Part shown: positions 35,173-47,144 of the stretch, one piece after another
How positions within the stretch are numbered: the stretch's first letter is position 1
Layout: each line of letters starts with the position of its first letter
NCBI GenBank assembly: GCA_963281155.1
Contig: CAUJLY010000004.1
Location: 2,914,001 to 2,978,000, forward strand
Origin: Rhabditophanes sp. KR3021
Lineage: Eukaryota; Nematoda; Chromadorea; Rhabditida; Alloionematidae
Direction: 5' to 3'
Length of the DNA: 64,000 nt
Position numbers and translations under genes: made by a program
Notes under the pieces: model-generated
Databases searched by the model: none
Told to the model about the DNA's origin: nothing
What the model saw: only the letters and a program-made list of their open reading frames with translations

Positions 35173-38100
35173 ATGACGACAATCGACAGCAGGATGAACT
35201 ATATTGAAAGTAAATCTCCTGAATCAAATAATAATAACAAAAATATTGAAGAGACAAACATCGACAAATTAAGTAGTCTTTCGCCAAATAATATAATATT
35301 TAATCACAAAAACAACATCGACAACAACACTCCACGCACATCCAGTAATTCAGGAAGCGTTGTCTTAAGTGACGCCGATTCGAAGTGCCAGGTTTGCGGA
35401 GACAGAGCCATCGGTATGTACTCTTTTATGTATTCCTTTTCCCAATCATATAACAATACATTTTTAATTTGACTAAAAAGTTTTTTGCTATATAAATACA
35501 ATGTAGTTGCCGATGATTTTGTATTAATTGCTTGATTTATAGGCAAACACTATTCTGTAATATCGTGTAATGGATGCAAAGTAAGTTCACCGGAGGATTG
35601 AGGTTCAGATTCTAAACTTTAAGAGAATACTAAATTTTACTACTTCACTTTCCTTTTGACACTTTTTGAGTTGAAAATATTGTAACCTTTATATATCAAC
35701 CAATATTGGTTCAGATAGACTGAAGCTTAACCAGAAGATGCAAAATTGAAGTTGTAATATTGATGTATTCTTAAAAGGTGGAAGTTGACTCGAAAATCGG
35801 GTCAAGTAATAAATAACACTCATAATGAGCCATTAAACGAGGCCCCTTATGGATGTTTTGTTATGTAAGATTATGGAAGAATCGAAAACTAAAACACACT
35901 TTTTGATTCAAAATTCATAATCATACGTGATAAATCATACATTTCGGACCTCGTTTTAATTTATTTTTTTGTTTACAGGGTTTCTTCAGAAGATCGTAAG
36001 TTAAGAATTAGATTAATTTGTTCAAAACTATAAACACATTATCGTAACAAACAATCACCATGACATCATATAAGATTGTATTAAAATGGTAGAATCGTAT
36101 CCAATTAATTGACAAAGGATCTTACTAATTATTTTTGTTCTTTCAAAAGAAAATCTACCAAACACATATCACCCATTTGATCATACTTAGTTTCTCATCT
36201 TTCAAATATTATGATTAAAGTAAGATGATTGTTATCAGGACAATCGTGCAAATGAAGACCAAATTAATGGCTCCATTTTACATGTAATATGATTGCGTGT
36301 TAATTTAGTAAGCTGTTGCCTTGTGATATTAGCAGTCACCTGGTCACGAGTCTTTAGATATTAGGGTCATATCACAACATCACTACCATCCATATCTACA
36401 AACACTTGAGCATTTGCTTTTGAAATCAATTATACCAAAGTTCAGCATCATATTGATGGTAAGATGATGATGCTTAAAATTAAATACTTTCGATAATAAA
36501 AATTGTCTCTATTTGCATGCACTTTTGACAAAGATCTATCAAAATAAACACAGAAACTACCTCACACACCAGCATTATAATTTTGAAATAATAAAATACC
36601 AAAATACATATGCTGTATTTACTACGGGCTTATGAATCATTAAGCTGTTGTCACAAATTTAACTTACTTTTCAACAAACTATGTCAAAAGGTCTGGAAAA
36701 GTTATGTTGAAAATGAGTCAAAAATTAAAGCACATTTTTTAGTTTGTAGCGATCACAAATTAAAACCAAAATATTCGCTTATACTTGATCTTTTAACCAT
36801 TTTTCAACATTACGCGACAAATTGTCTTTGATCTGTTACATATGTATTTAATATTTGTGGGAGCACTATCTTATAAAGACTATTATGTAGTTTTAGATTC
36901 ATTCGTAGATTAACTAAGGGAGCAAGCGCCGTTTTTCGGCTCTTAGAATAGGTATATTATATTAAAACAAATAAATACATAAATTTGATCATTCTAATTC
37001 AGTTAAGACAAACTTCATAGATCAACACCACTTTAAACGATTTAGACTATTTGGGAGAGAAATTGGTGTAATTGATGGCAGGTTTATAGTTTCAAATATG
37101 TTGGTCATTTTTGTGCACAACACCCACTTGGCTATAACAGCATGGCTAGAATCAACGTAAAACCTAGTTTTGTTCCGTTTGATGTTTACTCTTTAATTAA
37201 GTGATTTTTATAACAATCCTGATACCTATTTGACCAAATCAGATAAATGAGCCTTAGGCTCGCTGTGATATTAACTAATTTAACCAATTTGTAGGTTGCA
37301 TCAGTTATTTCATATTTAACGGGTGTGGATGATGACACTCGTAGTTGGTAGTTTGATAGTCTCTTTGCCGAATGTTATAATAAATATGTAGATTGTATGT
37401 AAACAAATTCGTGAATAATGACAGATGTATGAATCTGATCAAATATGTGCATAAAAAATAAATATTCATTACCATATTAAAGTCAAAGATGAATTTGTTT
37501 AACAAAATATTTTTGTAAGGGATTGGGTATCGAACTCTTTTACATAGATTATCCAAATAATTGACAAAGAATTGATTGATTGGTGTTACGATAAATGCTG
37601 ATTTTTAAATAACATTAGAATTAATTACTTGACTTATAATTTTGATCTTTTAGTATTTGGCAAAATCTACAATACACATGCAGATTTAATAAAAATTGCG
37701 TAATTGACAAAGATCACAGGAATGCTTGCCGGGCATGCAGGTAATAATAATGGCTTAAGCAAATAATAAATATTTGATATTATAGATTCCAAGAATGCAT
37801 GTTAAAAGGAATGAATAGGTAAGTAATTGGTATTGTTTAAAATTAAATTATGGATGTCCTAATTATGCAATGTTATTTTAATCGAATCATTCATTTGAGT
37901 GTTAATTATCCAATTATTTTAGAGCCAGTATCCAAAATGAAAGAGATAGGATCGGTAGTACCAGAAGATCAAAGAAAAACAATGCACGCGTAAACTTGCA
38001 AAACACAAACGAATTGGCAGGTGGACGTTCTCAGTCATTTTCATACGGAGCGCAATCAAATAATGGCTTGTGGAATGGTAATGGATCTGAGCGTAGTTCG

Positions 38101-39732
38101 CCTATTGACAATTCGTCCGAAGCAAGCAGAGCACATATCGAAAATATATTCAATATCGACAACGCATATACTCTCAATGAAAATGGCAAAAACGCTATTT
38201 CTGCCAGACAAAAGTGTGTCAATCAAATGATAAGTTGGGCTAATTCGCTGATTCCACTTCCCGATTTAAATTTTCAAGACAAAGTAAAAGTACTGAGACA
38301 CTCATCTACTGCATTCAGTTTGCTAAATACTCTTCAAAGATCAATGACATCAGCACATATAGTATTGCCAGACGATCAAGTGTTGTCCTTGTCTTCCCTT
38401 TACACAAATGAAGTTTCAAATATCGTGACGAAAGTGTTGGATGAATTATTGGCACCATTACGTAGATTAAATGTTGAACGGGTAAGAAAATTTATTAAAG
38501 CTGGAAGGGAAAGAATATTAAATTAATTATCAGAAGCCATCTTAAGATTATTCTTTTAAAAAGATACCTTTGATATGTAGTTTATTTAAAATTTACATTT
38601 AAAGGAACAATATTAATTACTCAAATTTCAGGTCGAATTTTCAGTTCTCAAAGCTTTAATAGTTCTTTCATCGGACATTTCCGGAATTTCAATTAACTCA
38701 AAGGATAAGTTGCGTGAAGCACGAGAAGTTTTGCTGAAGAGTTTTTTCAACTGTCTTTCACAAAATTGCCCTGGCGTAGAAGCTTCTCTTCGAATTTCAT
38801 CATTACTTTTGATGATTCCATCTTTTTTTTCAGGTACATTTGACGCTTAATTAAAAATAATATTAAAAGACAGAAATATGTGCGAGTTTTATAAAGTTAG
38901 ATTAAAAATATATGCAAGACAAATTACATTATGAAGAGATATTGATAAAAAGTGACAATTAGATTAACGGCTTTGATTACGTTTGTCATCATAGTCTTTT
39001 TTCATTTGTTCCAAAGTCATATGAGTTATATTTTTTCTTGTAAGAGCATTGTTTCTTTAGGCATGCATTACGGCGTCTTCATGGTCTAAAATTGGGTGAC
39101 TATTTTAATCTTTAAAACAATAATGTCATTAGAGTTTTAGGAAGCTTAGTTTTTAGCTATTTAAAGTATCTAATGTCGTCCATTACTCATCGATCAGCTA
39201 AGCATAAAAATAATAATTTTTTCAATTACATAACTAAATTAATTCGTTGTATTTTTCAGTTGGAAAAATCATTGAAGATAATTCCTCATTAGGTCAATTA
39301 TTTGGTGTAAGTGACGGTGGATCACAAAACCCATTTTCAATCTCCCCACCAGTTCAGCAACAATCAATCAACCAAAATAATATTATTTCTGCATTGTCTC
39401 GTCAATCCCCACAACAAAATCTACAAATCCCAACGTCATCACCAAATCTAATGGATGCTTTCCATAACAATGCGATTCTCAATTTTTCACAAGTAAAGCA
39501 AGACCTCCAAAATGATCTACCCACATTTAATGCTCTCATGAATCCATCTGCTTTAATGAATAACAAAATGAAAAACGAAGCTATGATGTGTGACAATAAT
39601 AAAAGATACAAAAATGCTTTTTTGGCCAATATGTTGGCGGTAACTTCAACTAACAACATCGTAACTGGTAACAACAATCCAGCAAGTAATCCATTTCTGA
39701 ATCCTTACACAAATTCCGGAATTTCATTATAG
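35173..39732 (+). CDS. HNF4-type (NR2A) nuclear hormone receptor
   Basis: Eight exons (35173-35413, 35543-35580, 35980-35996, 37654-37740, 37786-37818, 37923-38481, 38632-38833, 39260-39732) join in phase to 549 residues. The DNA-binding domain (Cys72 to about 137) has two C4 zinc fingers, G-K-H-Y, C-N-G-C-K-G-F-F-R-R and Q-N-E-R-D-R-I, the last being an HNF4 signature. The ligand-binding domain follows from about residue 210, with [11 protein letters not shown] and D-D-Q-V-L-S-L. The region after [12 protein letters not shown] is Gln/Asn/Pro-rich and I find no AF-2 activation helix. Three exons are under 40 nt (one only 17). AATAAA near 39800. Confidence 0.93.
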
Positions 39733-41376
39733 ATGAAACCGATGGATGATTACTTATTTGGTTCTGATGTTTCTATTAAAATGAATTGACTTAAGAAGAT
39801 TCAATAAAAATGTCTTGAATTCACGTACAAACCAAAGTGAATATGAAACAGTTGAAATGAATAAGGTATTAACAATTGAACTTATTTATATGACTACTTT
39901 ATTCTCCAACTCAACATATGCAAAGTAATTATGTTTAGGATGAAACGAGTATTTTTTATATATTGTATGTACATTTTTGCATAATGTCTCCAATCGTTGC
40001 AAGCAACTATATTCAATAGTGTCCACGGCTTCCGGTTATTTATCCACTTGTATAAAAATAGACTTTTATTTTAATTTATTTTTTATGACATCATACGCAT
40101 TGAAAATAGTATAAATATTGTTTTTTGGTTCAGTCCTTATCTTTAATAATTACTTCCTATTATTTTACGGTTTATAAAGCCTGTTAATTGAATAAACTTT
40201 TAAACTTAAAACCATCAGTCTTTCCATTAAATACCATACATTTTGAATTAAATAACATTCATGTTGAATCAAATAACATTAATGCTGAATCAAATGAATT
40301 AATGTTGAGCCAAATAAATTAATGTTGAGCCAAATAAATTAATGCTGAATTAAAATGTATCAATTTATTTATTCATTTATTTAATATTGCGACATTATGA
40401 TGACACTGAGTTAAAATATTACCATCTAGTTATTTTGAAGTTTTTTAATCACAAGGTGAATGTTGGATCTACTTTGATGCTTATCATTGATCATAGTCTT
40501 TGGAATATGTCATTAATCGGTTTGTTTGTAAAGTGTGTTGAACGTAGGCTGTGCAATCCAATTGAGGCGATTGACGATTTTTGTGCTATGTAGTACTGTT
40601 AAATTAAATTAATATTTGTAATGGGAGTTTGTGTCTGAGCAAAGATTTCTAATTATTCCCCACGTTACATACTTCTCTCTTTTCAAATAGGTATCGGTAT
40701 AGAGGAACAATTTTTTGCAAACACAAGTTGATTACTTTCTGTGTAAAAGTATAAAAGAGCAAAAGACATCGCTCAAAAGCTCAGGTTACAATCGGAAGTG
40801 GGCTGCAAATCATATTTTTTCTTTTCGCATCATTTCAAAATAATATTTTGTTAAACTTTATAAACAAAAAATAATAGTCACGATGAAGGATGTAGTGCTA
40901 GCAATTACTTAAGTTTAATGGTAGATCGAATGTGAGTGATATGATTTATAGAAAACTATTTGATATCAAATCATTTGATAGATCAACAAAGTTTGTAGAA
41001 CAAACAAACTTTTATGATACCACTTGATCAGTCATCAATCTTACACTTATAGTGTACATAACTAAAAACTTTATCCACATCATTAATGGACTTTAAAAAC
41101 TACCACATAATATCACATATTTTAGAAACCACAAAAGTAACTAATTTTATAATACACAAAAATCATTCATTTAAAACAGACAAAAAAGTAATAATAGATG
41201 CTAGTACACCCACTGATTATTTCGTGGATCTCAAATTCAAAATATGTATTATACACACATATCCCACATAAAAAATATTCATCATCATCAAATAACTTAT
41301 TTGTTTATAAGTGACTAATTTATTTAGACATTTTTACATAATAATTATGAGGGAGTAAGATTGGGTAAAGTTTCAT
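39733..41376. other. Intergenic between convergent genes
   Basis: Convergent spacer between the nuclear receptor and NUDT5. It holds a tandem repeat at 40238-40352; open stretches at 40387-40593 and 41086-41271 look like chance. Confidence 0.55.
40238..40352. repeat. Tandem repeat, about 21-bp unit, 5 copies
   Basis: Variants of AATGTTGAGCCAAATAAATT repeat head to tail; the third and fourth copies are identical. Confidence 0.8.
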
Positions 41377-43199
41377 CTAGAAAAAGGATTGAAAATTGAG
41401 AGCCAATGCGAATGAATACACCATAGCTTCCACTTGTACTGATTTACCCAATGAATCAAGATAAGTTAAAAGCTCGCCAGTCTCCACAAGTATGACGGAA
41501 ACAGTTTCATCTTCTTCCAAACATTGAACTGGGTTTAAATTTTCTGGCGGATCTCCATCAATTTCAACCACCATAAATTGAACGGAGTCATCAGTGAGAC
41601 CCGGATTCAAGCATTGAATATTTCGTGGTTGAGAGATTACCTTTGAGGCAGTATAGCCGGTTTCTTCTTTTAATTCCCTAAGTCCGGCACTGGTAACGGA
41701 ATCACCATTGTCAACAAGTCCTGAAAACGACTGTAATTAGGTCTTTTATATTTAACCGAAAAAGATTTCGCACTCTAATGACATCATATATCTTTTAAAA
41801 AATGTTTCACTAAGATCAGCACCAACCAATCAAAGTATTTTAGTTAAACTACATCGTAATAGATAAAAATATATAAATGACATCATGAATGTCAAACAAG
41901 TTATGGGTAAAATTTGTGATCATGCCTGCAAGACCTGCAAACCTGAAGTGTACGTTTTTCAAACCATTTTTATAGAATTGCCCAAGTAACAATGCATCAA
42001 ATACATCACTAACCCAAAAAGACTAAGGTTCAAATTTTTGTTTATTTTCAATTACAAACCTGCTGCAAATTCTATACAGTAAGATTTGACGGGAATGCGA
42101 TATTGTTTCACCAGCACAATAAACTTCTTTCCATTTTTCTTCAGGATAGCTATAACACAAATTCCTGCAACTTCCACATCTTTTGGCTTTGTTGCTCTAG
42201 AGGACATTTGCCATACCTAAAAGGAATACGTCAGTATCTATGCTTACCATTTTGTTGTACTCTATACGTAAGCAGACATCCTCTATTAGCAACAACAAAA
42301 ATATTATGTCTTCTGTTCAAATAATTTTTGAAGTTTAATCTGATTCTGGTGTATTTTGTTTACACATCGCACCAAAGACAAGCATGTTAAACACCAGGTT
42401 GCACAAATAAAATTAATAAAATTATTTAATACAATCTACAAGGTGACACGATCAACTGTAAAGATCATCTATTGAAAGCAGTTGAATGTTGCAGGCAGTT
42501 ATGATTAGTGCTCTCGAAAAGCTCATGGTTTTTTGTCAACATCATATGTAGTATAATGAATCTCACATGCGCGCACACATCACTTTAACCAAGGATACGG
42601 TGCAATTTCCTTTTGACTATTTGATGTGATATTTCGGACATTACACAAACTAGTGTGGGATGTTTACGAAACTTAAAAACTAAAGATTAACCCACAATAT
42701 ACTACTAAGTGATATCATTGTTCTGCCAATACCTCAACTAAGTGTAATTTTAAGCAATGTCATATAATGCGGTTAAGAGTAATTGCGACTTTTAGTAAAT
42801 GCATTTTTGACTCAATATGAAGTGTAATGTTCTTTACAAATAACAAAAAACTAATTTAAAATATGAAAAAGCACGTTGTATCCACCACCAATTGTGTAGG
42901 CGAAGGTAATTGATGCTCTCAAGCGTTGCTAATTTTGCTTAAAAAATGTCCTCAACTTAAATGATTTTACCAAGCCTAAATAATGTCACAATTAAGTATG
43001 GGGTCATGTTCAAATTGTGTGGTCAAGTCTAAATTTTGTTGTCAAATTTAAATTATGTTATCAAACTGACCCCAGGCTTCCCATCAGTTCCCTTCTTGAA
43101 ATTGACTTGTTTAGCTCTCATCCAACGACCATCGAAAACTACCTTTTCATCCCATAAAACGTATGGACATTCTTCGTTATTCATGTTTCCGTCAGCCAT
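41377..43199 (-). CDS. NUDT5-like ADP-sugar pyrophosphatase
   Basis: Exons 43199-43071, 42216-42060 and 41720-41377 give 209 residues (human NUDT5 is 219). The enzyme cleaves ADP-ribose and related ADP-sugars to AMP and sugar phosphate. Order of landmarks: W-M-R-A-K-Q-V-N-F near the N-terminus, V-K-Q-Y-R-I-P and I-E-F-A-A-G-L (substrate pocket), then the Nudix box G-x5-D-x7-R-E-L-x-E-E-T-G-Y, and a C-terminal A-M-V-Y-S-F-A-L-A-L that matches NUDT5. The first acid of the Nudix box is Asp instead of Glu. Intron 1 is 854 nt and has no gene; its donor is GTCAGT. It is the third gene of a likely operon, 138 bp behind PARL. Confidence 0.92.
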
Positions 43200-43202
43200 A
43201 AA

Positions 43203-43212
43203 CTAAAAATAG
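43203..43212 (-). promoter_or_regulatory. Candidate trans-splice acceptor of NUDT5
   Basis: Minus strand reads ATTTTTAG three bases before the ATG at 43199, inside the short PARL-NUDT5 spacer. Fits SL addition in an operon. Confidence 0.55.
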
Positions 43213-43337
43213 AAGTCCAACAAATCAAGATTGTAAATAAAATCAAAATATTTTGTAAGAGTTTAAACTCTAAAAACCACAAAAAACCGGACGTTATTTT
43301 ATATAATAAATACAAACATAAATTAAGTATTCAATTT

Positions 43338-45293
43338 TTAGCGGAATTTGTTCTTTATTTTTTCGTAAACCGTCATCACTTGATTTTCAAAATAATGTCT
43401 TATGAATTGCTCTCCCCAAAGAGCATAAGTAATGCCGAACAAGGCACCTCCAAGATGTGCAGCATGATCAAACATTTTCCACGGGCCAACTAAGCCAATG
43501 ATATCCATTATCAGAATTCCAATTACCGCGTTTTCCGCTGAAAATTCAAGGCCCGGAATAAAGATTATGTGAAGACGAGCTTCAGGCATCTTCATACAAG
43601 TATAAGTTAAGATTCCAAGGATTGCACCTGACGCTCCAAGTGCGCGGGATGGAGCCCTGATAATTGCTTTGTGTATGAGAGAAGTCATCGATGATACTAC
43701 ACCTGCAGAAGGAATTCAAGTATTAATTAATATTAATCTTTTAATAATTACGTTAAATGATGTATATTGTCCCACAAAAATGGTACCTTAGAACATCGGT
43801 AATGTATCTACATTTATAACCCAAGTGTCTTTGACATTGCTTTTAAACTATATTAACTGTTTCTTTTCATTTTTGAACTTCATGCATTCAAAATATGCAT
43901 ATTAGCTTCAAGCCATTTCATGCATGAGGTTTTAAAACCAAGTTTTATTTTATACTCTATGCGTCCAAAATGCAAACATTAGCTATTATTCTCTTTAGTG
44001 TAATGGCTTTAAACAAAATTGTAATTACTTATTATTTTAGTTGCAACAAGACCGCAATCTTATTGGTTTCCTATTAAAGTATGGAAGACGGTACTAAGGA
44101 TGTTACAAGTACAATTGTTCGGCGATTTAGTTAAAAACTCAGTCCATTTAGTTTCGAGCCCACGTCAAAGAAGGCACGCAAAGATGGTTGCAGTGAAGGT
44201 ATATTTAGAAACATATATTATGATTACTATTTTCTTTTGTAAAAAAGTAAGATAAATGATAATGTTGGCCTTGTGGATCGAACCATGATTAGGTGATGGA
44301 TATCGGCAAGTTAACAGACCTTATATAATTACTGACTAAATTAGCAATGTAACAACTAATAGTGATTCTGGAAAGCCCTCTTATGAAATGGCATCTCTAA
44401 TGTTCCCAGAGAAGAACGATGAGGTCGCTAAACTGCTATTTCGAGACATTGTAGACGCTGGTGGGTTCTTATTTTTCAAGTCTAAATATTGAAAAGGAAA
44501 CTATTTAATTTGGTACCATTTTAATTTTCTGTCTTTTTCATTTAATAAATTGAATGATTATTTTAAGTTTTTACCTGCAGAAGCATACAAAGCACAGAAA
44601 TATTCAACACCTGCAAATTTGTGCATTGCAACAGGTGCGAATGTTGAAAGTACATACATATTTAGCCCAAAGTGAATGAAGCTTGCATGCGAAAAGACAG
44701 AAGTCAGCATGGGTAAACAAAGTTTCTTTTGAGCAAATGAATTGGTAAAATATGTGGTCATAAATGGAACTAAGCGTGGTACTTTCCATAAGACTGTGAC
44801 AACAGCGTTTGTCATTATTATGCCAGCAGCAACCTTTTGTGGTAATGTAAGCCTGTTCCAATCAATTGCAGAATTTGGGCGAGCTGCATCATTGTGAGTT
44901 TGGCCAAAGTATCCATTTATGTTTTGAATAATTGTCTTTATTTGTTCCTTCTCTCTTTCATACTTGATAATAGCCGCAAGTGTAAATGATCCAACAGTCA
45001 CCTGAAATAACGTCGAGTAAATTGATATTAAATAATGCACTTACAGCTCCGGCAAAAGCAACGACCGTTTTGAGATGAGAAATTGGTCGAATAGGAATTA
45101 CATCTTTATGAGAGCATTCTACCTCTTTAATGTGGACAGGTTTCTGATCAAGCTTCAACTTATTTAATCGGGAACGTAAATATTCACGAGAAAAGCGGTC
45201 ATTTTTAGGAATGGTCAGTTGTAGGGTTCGTGAAGCGCATATTAAAGAATTACTGGTGATTGTACTTGCCTTACACAAAAATTGTGATAACAT
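43338..45293 (-). CDS. PARL-like mitochondrial rhomboid protease
   Basis: Exons 45293-45045, 45001-44575 and 43702-43338 give 346 residues (human PARL is 379). The enzyme cleaves membrane proteins in the mitochondrial inner membrane. The N-terminus is basic and Ser-rich like a presequence. The catalytic pair is Ser250 in G-A-S-G-A and His308 in H-A-A-H-L-G-G; F-S-H-A-S-F-I-H and N-M-Y-V-L belong to the rhomboid core. It begins 95 bp behind the EARS2 stop on the same strand with an acceptor touching its ATG, which fits a downstream operon gene. Intron 2 (872 nt) carries an antisense relic. Confidence 0.94.
44040..44480 (+). pseudogene. Antisense relic in PARL intron 2, 'DSGKPS' family copy 2
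   Basis: On the strand opposite to PARL, a coding-like stretch follows an acceptor-like TTTTAG at 44040 (S-Y-W-F-P-I-K-V-W) and ends near 44200. After an AT-rich break a second piece (about 44345-44480) reads N-S-D-S-G-K-P-S-Y, then M-F-P-E-K-N-D-E-V-A. This second piece matches the collagen intron relic at 3614-3907 over about 35 residues. Stops separate the pieces, so it is a fragment. Confidence 0.5.
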
Positions 45294-45305
45294 CTAAAGG
45301 GTAAT
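45294..45305 (-). promoter_or_regulatory. Candidate trans-splice acceptor of PARL
   Basis: Minus strand reads TATTACCCTTTAG immediately followed by the PARL ATG, in a 95-bp intergenic spacer after EARS2. An acceptor directly at a start codon has no use for cis-splicing here, so SL trans-splicing is the likely meaning. Confidence 0.65.
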
Positions 45306-45388
45306 AGAAAGGTAAGATTAACAGTGATAGAGGTAGAAAAAGATTGGACATAAACCAATATTAAATAACGGAAAGAAAGATTATGATT

Positions 45389-46885
45389 TTATGAGGATTG
45401 CTGATTGCGTATTAAGGTTAAAACTTTTTCAAATTTTTGTTTGCATTCTTGAGTTGAAAAAAACTGAAGCATTTCGGAAATCGGGGGACCATTCACACTG
45501 TCTACCAATGCCAGACGGATCATTTTAAAAAAGTTAACATACTTCATGTCATGATTGTGTGCAATTTCTTTGAAAGTTTCGGGACTCATCTTTTTAATAG
45601 CAGCAGCTTCTGATATCATTCTCTCGACATTGGCCAAGTCAAAATGTTCCTTCAGCTTGTCTAAATTTTTTAATTCGCCAAAGAAGAATCCAAATGGTTG
45701 ATCTTGATCGAGTAGTGATAATTTATTGATGGATTCTTCTTTCTCTTTTATAAAGCTGAAAACCTTTTGTGCGTATGGTTTGTCATTTACATTGAGTCTT
45801 TTGACAACTTGCGGATAAAAATCTTTTTCGAAATCAGCTTCTTTAAAAGATAATTGACCATATTTTTCCAACGATTGTTGATCTAACATGAAACTTCGCT
45901 TGCCAATCAAGTTTTTATCAAACTTGTCAACCATTTCCTGTAATGAATATAGATGATCGGTTTTAAAGTCACTTATTCCACTTCCATTTCTGATCAAAAA
46001 ATTTAGTAAACCTAAGGGAAGATATCCTTGATCTCTTGTATAAAAATCAACAAATGCATCCGCGTCTCTTTTCGATAACTTTTTATCGCCTTGTTTGGTT
46101 ATTAGTGGAAGGTGAAGCCACTCTGGATGACTCCAGTTAAACGCTTTGTAAAGGTGCACATGTTTTCCCGTTGAAGAAAGCCATTCCATTCCTCTGATAA
46201 CATGTGATATTTTCATCAGTTTGTCGTCAACTACATTTGCAAAGTGATAAGTAGGGAAGGAGTCGGACTTTAAGATCACAAAATCACCTTCTTCCGTCTT
46301 TTGCGTAATTGATCCATAAACTATGTCCTAAATTAAATAAAATCATTGTATGCAAGGTTTAATAGATACCTTGAAAGTGGACACTTGATCATCGAACTTA
46401 AACCTGACAACCGAACTTTCACCATTTGCTAATTTAGCTGCCACCTCTTCTGCTTTCAAACTACGGCATTTGCCATCGTACTTAGGCACACTTTTGTCTC
46501 GAATCGCATTTTTTCTTAATAAATCCAATCTTTCAGCTGAACAGAAACAATGATAGGCATGCTTTCTGTCAATAAGCTCCACGCATTTTTCTTTATACAT
46601 ATTTAATCGTTCACTTTGCTTGTAACTTCCATAAGAACCTCCCTTAATAGGACTTTCATCGAGTGCTAGTCCGAAATCTTGCAAAACTTTTTCGAACATT
46701 TCCCCAGTCCCAGGAACTAATCTTGCTTGATCTGTATCCTCAAGCCTCAAAATAAACTTGCCGCCATACTTTTTGGCAAACAAGTAATTAAATAGTGCCG
46801 TTCTCAAAGACCCCAAATGTAAACTACCCGTTGGCGAGGGAGCAAACCGTACTCTAACAGCTGCATGTCTCACAAAATTTAGCAT
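45389..46885 (-). CDS. Mitochondrial glutamyl-tRNA synthetase
   Basis: Exons 46885-46370 and 46327-45389 give 484 residues (human EARS2 is 523). The enzyme charges mitochondrial tRNA with glutamate. Class I signatures are present: A-P-S-P-T-G-S-L-H-L-G (HIGH motif, residues 15-25) and K-L-S-K-R (255-259, KMSKS motif), with R-L-E-D-T-D near residue 50. The C-terminal half is helical, as in bacterial-type GluRS. The ATG at 46885 gives a short N-terminus of M-L-N-F-V-R-H, probably all or part of the mitochondrial targeting signal. First gene of the EARS2-PARL-NUDT5 group. Confidence 0.96.
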
Positions 46886-46890
46886 AACAC

Positions 46891-46903
46891 CTAACAACAA
46901 AAT
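46891..46903 (-). promoter_or_regulatory. Candidate trans-splice acceptor of EARS2
   Basis: Minus strand reads TTTTGTTGTTAG five bases before the ATG at 46885. Confidence 0.4.
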
Positions 46904-47144
46904 ATAATGAATTAAATATTTAAATAACTTTATGAACTAGCTTCAACTACGTTGACTAATAAGTATTAATTGGCATAAACAATTTTTTAAGAAAATGAAT
47001 ACTTTAAATTAAAAAATCTCCAAATTATTAAGTACAAATAAATGTTGGGCCTATTTCTTTCGAAAAAGTGTCCGTAATGAAAATTATTAAATGAGAAGCT
47101 CTAAAAAGGGCAAGGTAAAAGCGTATTATAGGTACATGTAAATT

